NCBI GenBank assembly: GCA_003439945.1
Contig: QVRM01001997.1
Span: 1 to 64,000 of the forward strand
Direction: 5' to 3'
Source: Dermanyssus gallinae
Taxonomy: Eukaryota; Arthropoda; Arachnida; Mesostigmata; Dermanyssidae
DNA length: 64,000 nucleotides
Shown here piece by piece: positions 12,571 through 24,647 of the stretch (the stretch's first letter is position 1; each line of letters begins with the position of its first letter). The position numbers were made by a program, and so were the translations under genes. Below the pieces are notes generated by a model. That model saw only the letters and a program-made list of their open reading frames with translations, had not been told where the DNA came from and ran no database searches.

Positions 12571-14487
12571 GGCCAAGCTGCTGGATGTGGCAATGCACAC
12601 CCTCACGTTCGGTTGAGACACTAGAGGTCAAGAGGACCAAGTTGTCTAGTGAAGCCTAATGGTATAAGGTCTCACGTCCAGAGTGCCCAATGCATGTAGA
12701 GAACTATACTTATCTGTAGTATTTATCGAATGGGATCTTTTGCCAGTGAATGTCGAAGAGTTTTATGGTCTCAGGGGGTTAATTGGCTCTGGGTCTTCTT
12801 GAACCGAGCGAATGTTATACAAGCGAACCACAGCAAGATGTATATCATGTACAGCTAGTATTTCTTTTAATTTAAACGAAAAGCTTTGTAGGCTTGTCTA
12901 GTCCTCCTTGGAAGGCATGCAATAGTGGTGGGTACTACAATCCGGCCGATCGTTTGAACATGCCCAAGAGCGCATTAACAGCAGAGGTAACTATGACTCT
13001 CGTTCCGGCGTGTCTCTCCGCAATACGCGCGAATTAAGCGTACGGCGTATTTCCAAGAGAACGTTACTTCCTACAGTAACGTTCCCTTGCTCCGTCGAGC
13101 ATGGGAGAGAAAGCATACGATATAAAGTCCGTGGCAACGAATTCATATTGTCATACTGCCGTGGCTCATTCGAGAACTCTCAAGGCTAATTATTGTGTCA
13201 CAGGCGACCGGCACCGATTCCGAACCGACTGGTGCGACGCCCCGCACCTAGTCAATCGGGAGCACCGCTCGAAATGTTGTGCAACGTATTCGATATCTAA
13301 CAGAGGATCTTTGCAAACAAATTACAGACCGAGCGATTATGAATGAGTTGAAACAAAAGATGAAGAAGATTGACTTCTCATTTTTTTTTGCAACACCAAC
13401 ACTGGCCAAATGTAGAGGCAAGCGAAAGAACCGAGCTAAAATGTGATAGTGGGGTTTTTCCTTTGACCTTGAGTTTAATTACATACAATAGCAGACGGAA
13501 CATGACTATTGCATACAAGGCATGATTCAGAAATACGTTGATTAATATTTATTTTTGCACTTTTAGGAAGGCTTAATATATTAACTTTTGACAAACTACA
13601 GACGAAACTGTTGACAAACTCCAACGACCTGCTGTTAGGAAGTAGTCTATCGAGCAAAATGCCCGCCGCGTTTTAAATTCGTCATGTTTGTCTTGCTGGT
13701 ATTAATTTAGAGCCACTTAGCCTCAGAGTTCGCGTACGTTGCGGCAAAGCACGTAGCACCTTTTTGTGAACCATCGGAGGAGAGCGCCGTCCTTAGGCTG
13801 TCTCTCGAACGGTGTACTTCACAGAGCTGTTTGAGTCTTCTCCTCCTGAGAATCGACATCTTTCTGCTCACCGTTGTTTACGAGCCAATACCAAGAATAG
13901 AGCTTATCTATATCAACACTTCTTGTCCGTCTATGAAAAAGAGCCGTTTCTTTCCGGCGGTAGCAGATATTTCTGCAAACACGTGCGCACGTGATAACCG
14001 GTAAACCGGCATGTCCAATTGAAAACAGGAAATCAATAATGCTGTTCCTCTTGTGACAAGAGTAAGTCCCCTCCATTGACAAGTCATGGTTGCTGAGTTC
14101 CTATGCGCCCGCCTAAAATAGCGCCTGTCGGGCATCCTGGGCCCGAGGATCAACCCGACGACGATGGTAATCTCCCGCCGCGCACGAGGGGCTTGCTGCG
14201 ATCAACCGGAGTGTTTCGCCTCTCTTACAACGCTAACGACATCTTCACTGCTTGCTTATATCGTGTGGCAAATGGACTGCCACTTGCACCCCATCAGTGG
14301 CAGACTATTGCTACCTATATTATAGCGAGTAACTGTCATCTTGGGCATTTCGTTCCGGTGACAAACAAATATGTCTCCAGATGGGCGTCTCCTCTTGTCT
14401 AGTCTTACGCTCGTAAATTGATGGTAGCCACTCACAGGAAACAAATAATTTTCATATATATTCTCCATACTATATATTTACAACACG

Positions 14488-14490
<3 letters not shown>

Positions 14491-14523
<33 letters not shown>
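14491..14523. repeat. (TA)n microsatellite
   Basis: About 16 TA units, some 230 bp downstream of the alpha-2 exon in gene orientation. Confidence 0.95.
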
Positions 14524-14526
<3 letters not shown>

Positions 14527-14750
14527 TGCATGCATCCACACTGATATGGCCTGTTTATGCGAACAACTCCGATTATTGCGTAATGGGACCCGGTGGCGAT
14601 CATAAATACTAATAATATGCATACTAATAGCAACTCAAAAACAGCTACGACAACAATTGCAATCACTAGGAATAACAACGACAACGAAAACATTGGTTGT
14701 TAGTTAGGTAATTTGGTTGTTAGTTAGGTTAGACAGACAGGCAGACTGAC

Positions 14751-15036
14751 CAGTGAACGAGGGCAGCGAGCGACCAGGCGATGCCGATGCCCAGAAAGAC
14801 GTTGACGGCGTTCGAGCCGGTCACGTTTCCGATTGAAGAGTCGGCGTACTTGTCGTTGATGGCGGCCACCTTCGAGGCAAACGTATCGGGAATGGACGTG
14901 CCCAGCGCCACAAACGTGATGGCCGTTACCGAGTCGGCCAAGCCGATCGTGCAGCCGAAATGCGACGCAAGGTCGCCGACAAATGCCGTCAGCACGCCGA
15001 TCATCAAGATCGACGCGGTAAAACACGCCCATCCAC
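14751..15036 (-). CDS. Calx: Na+/Ca2+ exchanger exon, alpha-2 ion-binding repeat
   Basis: Encodes about 95 residues: GGWACFTASILMIGVLTAFV, then GDLASHFGCTIGLADSVTAI, FVALGTSIPDTFASKVAA and SIGNVTGSNAVNVFLGIG. This is the alpha-2 repeat, one of two inverted repeats that form the Na+ and Ca2+ transport sites. The key GTSIPDTFAS motif, with the Asp equivalent to NCX1 D814, and the GNVTGSNAVN motif are intact, so the transport site looks functional. It contains two or three transmembrane segments. The acceptor follows CCAACAG, the donor is GTCAGT, and the phase goes from 1 to 2. This is the most conserved exon in the window and leaves no doubt about the family. Confidence 0.99.
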
Positions 15037-15305
15037 CTGTTGGCCAGTTGCGTAGAGTCGATAGACATGTATGTATATGCTGGTGGTGATCTGTATATAT
15101 ATATATATATATATATTACCTTTATCTATACACATTTGGCCACTTATGGGTTTGTATGTGCAATCATATGCAATTTGAACCACACACTATATATATATAT
15201 TTATATACTTTTTCTCTCGGTGGAACGGCAGGACAACAAATATTTATGTTTAATAATAACATGAACTATTTTGTACATATTCTATTTGAGTGAAATAAAT
15301 ATGAT

Positions 15306-15353
<48 letters not shown>

Positions 15354-16456
15354 CTATTCGTGTCAACTTTATATGATTGCATTATAATCTCACATATACA
15401 TGTGCATACAAAGCCCACGACTTTGTTAGATAACTCTCTAATCACTCGTTTCGAGATCGTTTACAAGTGGTGTATGCTTGCTATGCTATACGAACGCGCT
15501 GTAGTGAGCAAACGTGCACCCTAACCGAGTTAGAGAGAGAGAAAAAGGGAAAGAGAGCCGCACTTGAGCCAACCGGAGTGGTAGATAATCAGTGAGATCA
15601 TTGAGAAGTCTAGCAGGAACAAGCGGTCCAACAGCGAATCGCCTTAGAAGTTCAGTGCGGCCACGCAAGATTGATTCTTGACACGCTCCCGAGGGGAGAA
15701 ACCTGTAGGAACTGATGTATATATAGGTAGTTCAGTCTATATTTACCGGCTGGCAATACTTTGATAATTGAATTATTATTCTTATTATTATTATTCTTAT
15801 TATTATAGCACTAGCCCTAACTATAATCTCTAACTATGACAGCGCTCTGGGTGTGTCGCTGTTTCTGTCCACCTGTGGACACTTGTGAAGGTAATAATGG
15901 ACTGCACCGGTGCAAGCTGACGAAGTTTCACAAACAGCATACAAATTGGTGAAACCATTCGACACTAGAACAAAACGCGTCGGAAGTACTACATGCGCAA
16001 GATTCGGAAAGCCTGTAAAGTCTTTTGTATAGGTAACACCCGGAAAAGCATGGAAAGTCCTATATGGACAAGATAGGAATAGATATATTCGGAACACACA
16101 TTTGCTCTCTGGCCCTCGGAAGCACTGTACCTACCTAGGATGTAGTTTCGGGGGTCACACATTCGACAACACACACACACACACCGCGGGAAAGTTCGAC
16201 CGGGTTTTCTAGTGGGAAAGAATTTCATCAGCTACTGTTCTTTATTATGTATGTTCTTGTGGTGTCGTAGCGCCTTGTCGTATGTTGTTTGTACTACCGC
16301 ACGATGGACCGCGACGATACCGCTGCTGTATGCGACTATTCTCAGACAGCTGCACAGTGCTACGCTGTACGCTGCGCCGTACGACCTATCTCGGCAAAGT
16401 GTCGCGTCGTCGTCGTCGTTGTCGTCATCGTCGTCGTTTTCAATTCAACAACTCAC
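15037..16456 (-). other. Intron upstream of the alpha-2 exon
   Basis: About 1.4 kb, AT-rich, with (TA)n tracts at 15098-15117, 15188-15200 and 15309-15346 and an ATT-rich stretch near 15776-15806. No gene or mobile element recognised. Confidence 0.8.
15309..15346. repeat. (TA)n microsatellite
   Basis: About 19 TA units. Confidence 0.95.
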
Positions 16457-16645
16457 CTACGTAGTCGGCTGGCGGGACGAAAGCGAAGACGAACTTCCAG
16501 AAGACGGTAACAAAGTGGAAGACATAGTCGGAACATGTGGGCAGGTTTGCCAGCGAATCCTTGGAGCGGGCCGTCCCCGAACCGGTCGCACTCTTTGCCC
16601 CTCCGACGCCGCTGCCCACGAGGCTTCCAGTCTCCTCCTCGTCAC
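16457..16645 (-). CDS. Calx: Na+/Ca2+ exchanger exon, Gly/Ser-rich linker and next transmembrane helix
   Basis: Encodes about 63 residues. It starts GDEEETGSLVGSGVGG, runs through a low-complexity Gly/Ser/Ala/Thr stretch, and then reads CSDYVFHFVTVFWKFVFAFV and PPADYV, the transmembrane helix that re-enters the membrane (NCX1: CFDYVMHFLTVFWKVLFACV). The Gly/Ser stretch is some 25 residues longer than the corresponding NCX1 linker, so this part is a lineage-specific insertion. The acceptor is CGACCAG with a poor pyrimidine tract, the donor is GTGAGT, and the phase is 1 at both ends. A long open frame on the opposite strand over this exon is a shadow. Confidence 0.95.
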   Translation of the reverse strand: MTRRRLEASWAAASEGQRVRPVRGRPAPRIRWQTCPHVPTMSSTLLPSSGSSSSLSSRQPTT

Positions 16646-17922
16646 CTGGTCGCGTCGTAGTTCAGTAGCAGCAGTAACACCAGACAGACAGACAGTCAGT
16701 CAGTCAGCCAGGCGTCCGTCCGTCCGTCACCCCACACCAGGGGGGAATGGGGAGGAGGCACGACGCATACGTGACACGAGACACAATCCCCGAGATACGC
16801 ACAGACACACACACACGTGCGCGCACCCCAGTAGCGTCAGCACCGTCAACCAGGACGTCGACGATTATACGGGCGACATCCGTGACCATGATGAAGAACA
16901 CCAAACAGTAACACAACGCAACAAGTCAGGTCAGGCCATTTGATCGACTGAAGTAGCACGAACGCTACTCAAAAGGCATATATATATATATATAAGCGTA
17001 TTATACATTGTGGATTATTTTGCTTGAATTTAGTTTCATGTTCTCTGATGTATGATGACTGGCGTCAGCACACCACCACGGTTTCGTGTGGACAGCATTT
17101 GTTAATACCAATCGTGATGAACCATATGCTTTTTGATGCTAAAGAAACTTTTCGTCATGCAGAATAGTATTCTTCAGCAGGGAATAACAATTGTAACCGG
17201 GGTTTGCTGCCTACGAAATAGTCATAATAGTCGCTAGTATTATATAATTGCAGAACTTTTTCATCGAGTAATAGTACGACCGTTATTGGCACTGCGCAAG
17301 ATCAATATGCGCCTTCTCAAGGTCGTTTGGTTTCCTAGAGGGGGTATACATGCATATTCTGTATAAACACAAAGAAGAAATTATCCTTGAAAAAAGTCAA
17401 TAATAATAAACCTCGTCGATACTGCAACTGACTGCAGTCCGTAGACGTTCCTTTTATTGTCTTTGTTATCTTATTAGTTACTAGTCAGGTGATATCAATA
17501 GATAGAGCATAGATACAACAAGGTTCAGTGTGAACACCAGCAAAACTCTGTGTATTTAATTATTTTCATGACATGTCTCTGCAGTAAAAAAGGACTAGGC
17601 TCCGTGCGCTTAGAAATGCATGGAAAAGACGTACGTTGGAAGTGTCAAGCGTGAATGCGTATTGAGTAAGCGGAATAACTGCATGCTGTACGTGTCAAAT
17701 GCCATTTCCCGCAGCACAGCACATGTACACTCGGTTCTACTTTACTTTACAATTCCGATTTTCAAACCCGCGATTGAAAAGGGCTTAGACTTTGTGCGAC
17801 AGCTGACAGGGAAAAATCAAATCTTTTGGGCATTCGTTTGACGTCTTGAGTAGTCCTATGCTTATGAGAGCGATCGTCGCTAAATAACCTAGTTGTACGT
17901 ATTTGGTATTCGTCTTCCATAC
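16646..17922 (-). other. Intron between linker exons
   Basis: About 1.3 kb. Near the downstream exon it has CAGACAGACAGACAGTCAGT-type repeats (about 16682-16710) and CA repeats (about 16801-16816). No gene recognised. Confidence 0.8.
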
Positions 17923-18049
17923 CTTCCTCGGCGTCGTCCCCGTCGTCATCGGCCATCACTTTGAACGCCTCGACAAACTGGTCCTTCCACGACGAGGTGC
18001 CGATCAGAAGCGATGTTTGGGTCTTCTGAAATAGCTTGTCCACGGTACT
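17923..18049 (-). CDS. Calx: Na+/Ca2+ exchanger exon, linker from CBD2 back to the membrane
   Basis: Encodes about 42 residues starting STVDKLFQKTQTSLLIGTSS, then WKDQFVEAFKV and an acidic run (DDDGDDAEE). It matches STVDKLIKKTNLALVVGTHSW and the following acidic segment of NCX1, an amphipathic stretch next to the membrane that links regulation to transport. The acceptor is CTTGCAG; the donor is GTATGG, which departs from consensus at +5. It starts in phase 0 and ends in phase 1, and the split glycine codon is completed by the next exon. A 72-bp (TA)n tract lies about 130 bp upstream. Confidence 0.96.
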
Positions 18050-18176
18050 CTGCAAGATGGTCACGCAAACGCAAGTCGTTTATCAAATCAAGCCTAAGTA
18101 GTTCCATTGCTACAATACCTATTTGGCTACTTCGTTATGGTAATTGTTTTCTTCTTCTTCGAATGCTTTTATTTTC

Positions 18177-18179
<3 letters not shown>

Positions 18180-18251
<72 letters not shown>
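18180..18251. repeat. Long (TA)n microsatellite
   Basis: About 36 perfect TA units. Confidence 0.97.
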
Positions 18252-18255
<4 letters not shown>

Positions 18256-18843
18256 GTTTTATGTAATCAAAATTGTATTAAGAACTTCAGTATTCCTACG
18301 GGGTCTCTGGAACCCTTCGGCGGAGGGAAGGGACCCTTCGACTGACGCCGCGTTTTCCTGAATTGTTAAAATCGGGTTGATAATTGCCCTGCTGTTACAA
18401 TGCTCTGTCGGGAATTCCAAATAATCTGTATGACCACGTTGTAAAACTAACTTAAGAGGTAAAAACAAAATGATGGCATATGCCAGTTGCCTACCAGCCA
18501 GTACTTCAAATAGGTGGGTTCTATTATGCTTTAACCACCCTTCCCCCCCGCCTCCCAAACCTTGTTAAGCCACGAAGAAATTGCCAACACGGCCGTACTG
18601 AGAAGAGCCACAAATAGGGGACTAGCACTTAGAGGTTTTAGTACGGTGTAAATAAATGTGTTCTTTTTATATATTTCTTGGATGCCTAGACCCCTCAAAA
18701 ATGTGGTGTAAAATTATTTGTTGTACATTGGTATTTCTGAAATAACCCTACGTCGTTCTGGGCGGTAACTAGGTAGGCCACGTCATTTTGGTAGGGGAAC
18801 GGGTCACTAGCATCATAAGGAAAGGTATTCATAATGTGTTACC

Positions 18844-18844
<1 letters not shown>

Positions 18845-18916
<72 letters not shown>

Positions 18917-18917
18917 G
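18845..18917. repeat. Long (TA)n microsatellite
   Basis: About 36 TA units with one TTTA interruption near 18903. Confidence 0.97.
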
Positions 18918-19206
18918 CTTTGGACTGCGCCTTGCTCTTGTCTGATGAGCAGTTTTCCGCATATAACTGCGGGGCATTGGGGTATCGATCGCACCCACCA
19001 CCTTGCTAGGGAACTATTACATCACTGTCGTATTTGTTGCGGTTGTGGCTGTTGCTGGCATTATACTCACTGTTGGGGTGGCTAGCGTTATTGGCATCAA
19101 TATCTGTCCACACTATTTTCATTTGTGACGCTACTGCGTGATTGCTTTGCAAAATGCTTTGTTATATGTGTATATATTATGCAGGTGATTTAGGTCATCA
19201 GTAATA

Positions 19207-19908
19207 TGTAGGGTGTTTTGTAAAAATTGACGCGCTTTTCGGTTTAAATCCTCGTTGCATCTGGAATCCGATTGATGGGTAGCAGACGAAAGCTCACGTT
19301 CGGTAGAACACGAATGGTAGGAGACTGAGAGAGAGAAAAAGTTATCTTCAGAATAACCGCAAAAAGCAGCTATTCCGTCCGTGCCCTCGGCGCCTGACAG
19401 ACCTGCCCCACGATTACAAAGTTTCTTCGTGGCAGCCTACGGAGTGTTTAGCGGATCTCAGCCGAATACACGCTTGCACAAAAAAGACAACCAGGGTTCC
19501 ACAAAAAAAAGAAAGATTCACGACAGACTGCGCACAGTAAGTACTAAAGGATTGATTGGCACAGTCCAACTACGGCAAGATTTCGATCTCGATCAGAACT
19601 TCTGCACATAGATCTAACATGGCGCACAAGCTTGTTCGCAAGGAACTCAGGTACACAAGGACCTAGGGTATACAGGTCAGGCAAATATTCTCTGAGGCCA
19701 CGAAAGCCAATAAACCAAACTGATGCAATTTGCACCTCTCTTCTCCCAAGCACGAAGCTGTAGGCCGCCTTCTTTTGACGGTAGTCACTAGTCACTAGTC
19801 ACTAGTCAAAATAGTCACTAGTAAATTCAAAGACAGAGTTGCAATCTGTTCTGGTTCGGCACGGACTCAAACAGAAGCGACGTGCCAGTTTAGACGGAAC
19901 ACCCTGTG
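19207..19908. mobile_element. Possible non-autonomous DNA element with AGGGTGTT termini
   Basis: The left end reads TAGGGTGTTTTGTAAAAATT. The reverse complement of the right end reads CAGGGTGTTCCGTCTAAACT, and the next positions also resemble each other (TGACGCG and TGGCACG). That gives an imperfect terminal inverted repeat of about 25 bp around 0.7 kb. The interior has no recognisable transposase. Near the right end CACTAGT is repeated in tandem (about 19787-19822). The terminal similarity is short, so the call is tentative. Confidence 0.45.
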
Positions 19909-22711
19909 TATACTCGTCAATATATTTTTAACGCCTGATTACGGTTTTATTTATAGTGTATAATACATTTGTTTTCATAGGCATACATTTCTTCAATAAT
20001 TTCTACTTTGCGCCCTATTAGAGATGTGCCACTGTGTAACAATGGCCACACTATAGATTGCGTGTGATTTTTTCGCACATTCAACAGTTACCAAATTAAA
20101 TCACAATTACAACCGACAGAATGCTAGCAGTAACCCGTAGTGTTAGATGACGTAATCTCAGGGGAGAAGAGCTTGGCCACGTTTTTAATTTCAAATTCAT
20201 TTTTGTCGAAATCGCCTCTGGAGAATTGGGCAACAGGCACACGGAAGAGTGTAGTAGGCACAGCTGTGTAATGCAATCTGTGTTTTTGTTGTATCTGCGT
20301 TTGCGTTGTCGATAGCACAAAAAGCTCACCCAGAATTTGCTGCCAGATCTGCCGCATTTCTTATGCTCGAACAAAAGCGTACCTCATCAGCACATCGCTT
20401 AGAGAGGGGGCCTACTTCTCTGCAATTCGATTTAGCAATCTGACTGTACTTTTTTTAGTGAACAGACTTTGAATGAGTTTATCAATGTTTCACAGGTATT
20501 CCACGTACTCTAAAAACATGTCGGGCAAGCAAAGTTGTGAATTACGCAGCAGTGTCTCCACCAATTGCTACATTGTCGACGTTTGCTTTAGTGGAACTAG
20601 GCCAATGTGGCGTTGTAAGTTTTTATCAAACTTGGTGGCTTTGTGGTAAAGCTATTGGCTGTGTAACCGCTTAATCAACGATTTCGTATGCGGGACAGGC
20701 CGCCTTAGAATTGGCTTTTATGGCCCTCCAATTGGGCAATGGAATGGTGCTGAATGTCGAAGTAGAGCGTCAATTGCCGTAATCAAATAACGAAAAGAAA
20801 GAGAAGCAGAGATATTTAGTTTGAGATTGTGCAGAGATAGAAATAGAGTTTGAGATTGTGCACGACAATTCGTTCCACAAGAATCACACTCGATAGATAC
20901 GTTTTTGTTGAACGCTATTCCGTATTTGTGTGGAGGTAGGCCGTTCCCGTCGCTTAATGACGGTTGCATAGACGGCTGCTCCATGTCGTGTTTGTTTTTC
21001 TATTGCAATTATCCGTGTGTGCGTGTCGTGTTTGTATCGAGTTTTTCCACGGCAGAAGCGAAAGGATGCACAGCGAACGTGGTACCCTAAAGATGTGGCG
21101 CCAAAGTTGTGCGGTAGAGAGGCGCACGTTTTTCAACGTTTGCTTCCACTACGCGGTTCTTCCACTTCCACAAACACAGACGAAAGATCCTTTAGCCTTT
21201 TCCAGTCAGCTACGGCTCTGCAAGGACTTGAACGGTGGACAACGTTGTGATTCGGCTGCCGTCATTTGTTTACATTCCCAGAAACCCTAATTTAAATAAT
21301 CGCCCCGTCCATCTGCGACTGCCCCTTTACTTCCCCATTGCACTGAGACGAGTAAGCGCGTGCAGTGGGGGGGGGGGGGCAAAAAGACGCGGCTCTGTCT
21401 AAATTACTTTCTCTCATGATCTGCTTAACTTACTCAGTCGTTGGTAAAGCTAACACAAAATAGCTAGGATAACCAGAGAGGCGGAGAAAGAGAGATGCAG
21501 AGAAAAAGAGCGCCTTCAAGAAAATACCTTCCCCATCAATCAAAGACGTAGGCGAGCCTATAGATGAGTTCGTCTATGGTCCGCAGTATGGCAAGTAGTT
21601 GGAGAGCTTGCAGCTTAATTATTAGTTAGCAAAGTAGTTAATGACAGTTGGCAGGTATGATCAGCGCCGGTCGTACCAATTATTGCTTCAAACGCCGTTC
21701 GACTGGCGTCGGATACCTACTTACGTAGGTAGGGGTAGAGCTAAGTAGAAAATTCCTTCATTCACGAACAGCTGCACCATCAGCATGCCCTTCATCACAT
21801 CTCACCCATTCATCGATGTCTCACAAGGGCGAGCTTTCTCTGATGAGTTCTCTATCTCTTCCTCTCGCCGCTGCTGCTGCTGTGACAGTTCTAATTTGCG
21901 TGATGTCGAGAGGCTTACGCTAATGCAATGTAGTGCTGCTGTCCCGCCCGCTGGCAGAAGATACGACCGACGCCTTCGTTTGTATTAAAGCAGCGCATGG
22001 AAATAGTACATTGGTGAAGTATTTTCACTATACGAAGCTATTGTGATAAGGTTTTAAGCAAAGCCGATCCCTTTGTAGGAGAGAGAGAGAGAGATCGACT
22101 GATGGTTAGATAGATACGAGTAGATAGACAAATGAATCGGCCAAGGCAAACACGGAGTGGGTCGTCCGAATTAGTTTAAATCGACGCGAGACAATACCTG
22201 CTTGCGGCGGGACAGTGACAGTGGAGTGGCGTCGGTTGTACGGAGGACGATGGCAGCTATTATGAGCCAGGCCGACCAAGACGCATATGTATATATATAT
22301 ATATATGCATATTTGTTTAGTTTTTCTTCCGTTGTGGTATGATCACGCATAGGTGTATCCTGACGTTCATCCCAGCCCACGGCATGGCGTTACCCGGCCG
22401 TATGGAATTGTATAATGTAATTCCAGCGAGTGTGGCTTTTGCCGTTCAGAATTGTAAATATCGTTGTTGTTGTTATTGTTGTTGTCGTCGCCGTTTGCGT
22501 TTCGTCAGTTGCTTAATGAGTGCGTCGACGTGCCAATGTCTATATATGTAAAGAAAAATACTGGATGAAAACAAAAAGGAGCTAACCTGTGATAAATGAA
22601 CCTATGCGTGCCAAGCACGCGATCGGCTCCACAAGCGGTCTTCCACCACGAAGGCGAATATGCATCATTTACTCGTAGGCTATACTACTCTAGTCAGTAG
22701 TAAAGTCATAC

Positions 22712-22716
<5 letters not shown>

Positions 22717-22752
<36 letters not shown>
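22717..22752. repeat. (TA)n microsatellite
   Basis: About 18 TA units. Confidence 0.95.
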
Positions 22753-22754
<2 letters not shown>

Positions 22755-23008
22755 AAGAAAGAAGGCATTCACTGAGAAGTGGTTGTGGTAAAGCGTTCTA
22801 GAAGATATCGAACAACTCGCGTTCTCTATTAGTGAATCTATCAGGGTACACATCGAAGCGCTTTTCACAAGGGCTTGATACATCTGTGTTCCTCGTTTTT
22901 TGTCCGATCATGATCCACTTTGGCATTTGCCTTGTCTTTAAAAAAAATTGTTGGTGGTTCCAAAAAATAGAAATCATGAAAATTTGCAGTTTTGAAAATG
23001 GCCGTTCT

Positions 23009-23065
23009 AGGTCTTTAACTCACGACCTCCGAAATGCAAGGCAATGGCTTTGCCACTAAGCCACC
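23009..23065 (-). mobile_element. tRNA-like sequence, probably a SINE head
   Basis: On the minus strand it starts GGTGGCTTAGTGGCAAAGCC, which fits a polymerase III A box. It has a TTGCATT segment where an anticodon loop would be and a degenerate B box (GTGAGTTAAAGACC). The T-arm is imperfect, so this is more likely a tRNA-derived SINE fragment than a functional tRNA gene. Confidence 0.55.
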
Positions 23066-23441
23066 TTGCTCGTCTAGACAGTTGCATGTAGTCCTTCTGA
23101 ATAGTGGAAGAGCAAATGTTCACGCAAATCCGCTTTTGTCGGTGCTATTTGTTGTTCAGGATGACATTAAGAGCACAAGTTCCACAGAACATATTAGTAT
23201 TACAAAGTCTGTCACATTGCATTGAACAGTCGGAGGCCACACATTGACAAACTTATAATGCGGTAAACTTTTTCCTACGGTTAGGGATTATTTGTTGGAA
23301 TAACGGGTCAGAGTAATAGTATTATCAAAAGCTCGTCATATAAAAAAAGTACTGCAGAGATAAACAGTTATATTGAACCAGCGTGCCGCCTAATTCCAGC
23401 GTCGTCTGGGATACCAAAGGAGGGATCTTTTACATACGGAG

Positions 23442-23551
23442 TTACCTAATATTCGGTACGGCCTTAAGCAAAATCAATGTAGATAGCACACGGTTGTTAC
23501 GTAATATTCTTTAGGGTCTCAAGCAATATCAATGCAGATAGCACACGGCAG
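23442..23551. repeat. 55-bp tandem duplication
   Basis: Two adjacent units of 55 bp (23442-23496 and 23497-23551). Both contain ATCAATG followed by AGATAGCACACGG, with scattered differences elsewhere. Confidence 0.85.
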
Positions 23552-23919
23552 TTACCTTCAACAAACCTAAGGTGAAACCCGGTTCTCTAGTATTCGGATA
23601 ACAGGCAAATTATCTTTCTTTCCTTCTTCCTCCCTGTTTCTCTTTCTAGCTCCCTCTGGGAAATAATTACTAGGTATATAAAGAAACATGTGAATTGCAC
23701 CACGCGGCCACATTGAAGCCAGTGGATGTTGTTGCAGATTGATCGTTTGTGAAACGGTTATATCAGATTAACTTCGATACACGTTGAATAACGAACGCGA
23801 AACGATAACAAAAGCGTTCACCTATTTCCATCGATACGACCCAGCCACAGACATATTATCGACAAGAAAGCGTGCAATTATGACGGCCTAATATTATGCG
23901 CCAAGTTTTTCTTGAGACA

Positions 23920-23953
23920 TTTATGCTCCCTTCTTTTATAGAAGGGAGCATAA
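23920..23953. repeat. Perfect hairpin, 14-bp arms
   Basis: TTATGCTCCCTTCT at 23921-23934 is exactly complementary to 23940-23953, with a 5-base loop. It sits 7 bp from the first copy of the 56-bp direct repeat. Confidence 0.9.
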
Positions 23954-23960
23954 GTGTTGG

Positions 23961-24016
23961 GAGCTGCTAGGCCTACCTGATATAGGTCTCAGAGTTGTTG
24001 TTGTTGACGACACTGA
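23961..24016. repeat. 56-bp direct repeat, copy 1
   Basis: Identical over 56 bases to 24648-24703. It starts GAGCTGCTAGGCC and ends GTTGACGACACTGA. It lies on the downstream side of the exon at 24181-24317. Confidence 0.97.
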
Positions 24017-24180
24017 TTATTTTGTTTATTATAGTTTACTCTGGCATTCACATTTAATTTTAATTGAACATTGTAAAGAATATTAATGAAGGCCGGTTTT
24101 TGAGGTTTAAGCAATTAGTGGCTTTACCACTATATATATATATATATATATATGCATACATACATTTGTGTATAGCGTAC

Positions 24181-24317
24181 CTTAAATTCCTTGCTTTCGC
24201 GGATCGAGATGACGCAACTAGAGGCTTCGCCAAGCTTTGGCCGTCCTTGAAGCGCTATCTGTTCCGCTTTAGTTAACTCTCGTTCGGTGGACTGCTCTTC
24301 CGCCTCCTCGAGTATCT
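24181..24317 (-). CDS. Calx: Na+/Ca2+ exchanger exon, end of CBD2
   Basis: Encodes about 45 residues: an acidic, helix-like lead (ILEEAEEQSTERELTKAEQ), then GRPKLGEASSCVISIRESKEFK. This matches NCX1 MGRPILGEHTKLEVIIEESYEFK and the IRESKEFK form known from insect Calx. It supplies the last strand of CBD2. The donor is GTACGC and the acceptor TGCCGCAG. The exon runs from phase 1 to phase 0, and joining to the neighbours restores an unbroken frame. The open frame is short, so simple ORF searches miss this exon. It lies between two identical 56-bp direct repeats (23961-24016 and 24648-24703) and has a (TA)n tract about 30 bp beyond its donor. Confidence 0.95.
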
Positions 24318-24647
24318 CTGCGGCAGGAAATCAAACGGATCATGCAGCGCACCAAGAACGTAATTCAACGAATATAATCATGTTGATATAGTATACTAAT
24401 TAGCACATAGTACAGACAGGAAACATAGAAGTAGACACACACAGAAAATCAACTAACGTACTATATATATATATGTATATTTATACATCTATCTCTCTTG
24501 GATCCCATTTCTCCCTTCTACATCTAAACGCATAAAATGTTACGGCTCTTGGCGGAGGACGTTTTTGCGTCGGCGCGGACACAACATCTCACTTGTGCCT
24601 GCTTACGCATAATCGCTCTCAGACTAAAAATCTCATATTTGCTTGGT

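Larger units (their letters stand above)
10143..14750 (-). other. Last intron of the exchanger
   Basis: About 4.6 kb. It contains two copies of a dispersed repeat of about 235 bp (10438-10670 and 12337-12570) and a (TA)n tract at 14491-14523. Near the alpha-2 exon, TTGGTTGTTAGTTAGG is duplicated in tandem (about 14693-14729). A minus-strand open frame at 11957-12188 is GC-richer than its surroundings but matches nothing I recognise. Confidence 0.8.
18050..24180 (-). other. Intron of about 6.1 kb
   Basis: Holds two long (TA)n tracts (18180-18251 and 18845-18917), a possible transposable element at 19207-19908, a tRNA-like SINE fragment at 23009-23065, a (TA)n tract at 22717-22752, and a 55-bp tandem pair at 23442-23551. 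Near 24 kb it has a hairpin and the first of two 56-bp direct repeats. Between about 20 and 22.7 kb I see no gene. Confidence 0.8.

Noticed and set aside
16212..16943. 243-codon plus-strand open frame
   Set aside because: It is antisense to the exchanger exon at 16457-16645, which has clear family homology; the frame is a GC-driven shadow with simple-repeat ends.
23009..23065. Functional tRNA gene
   Set aside because: The A box is good but the T arm and B box are degenerate and the acceptor ends do not pair; a SINE fragment is more likely.
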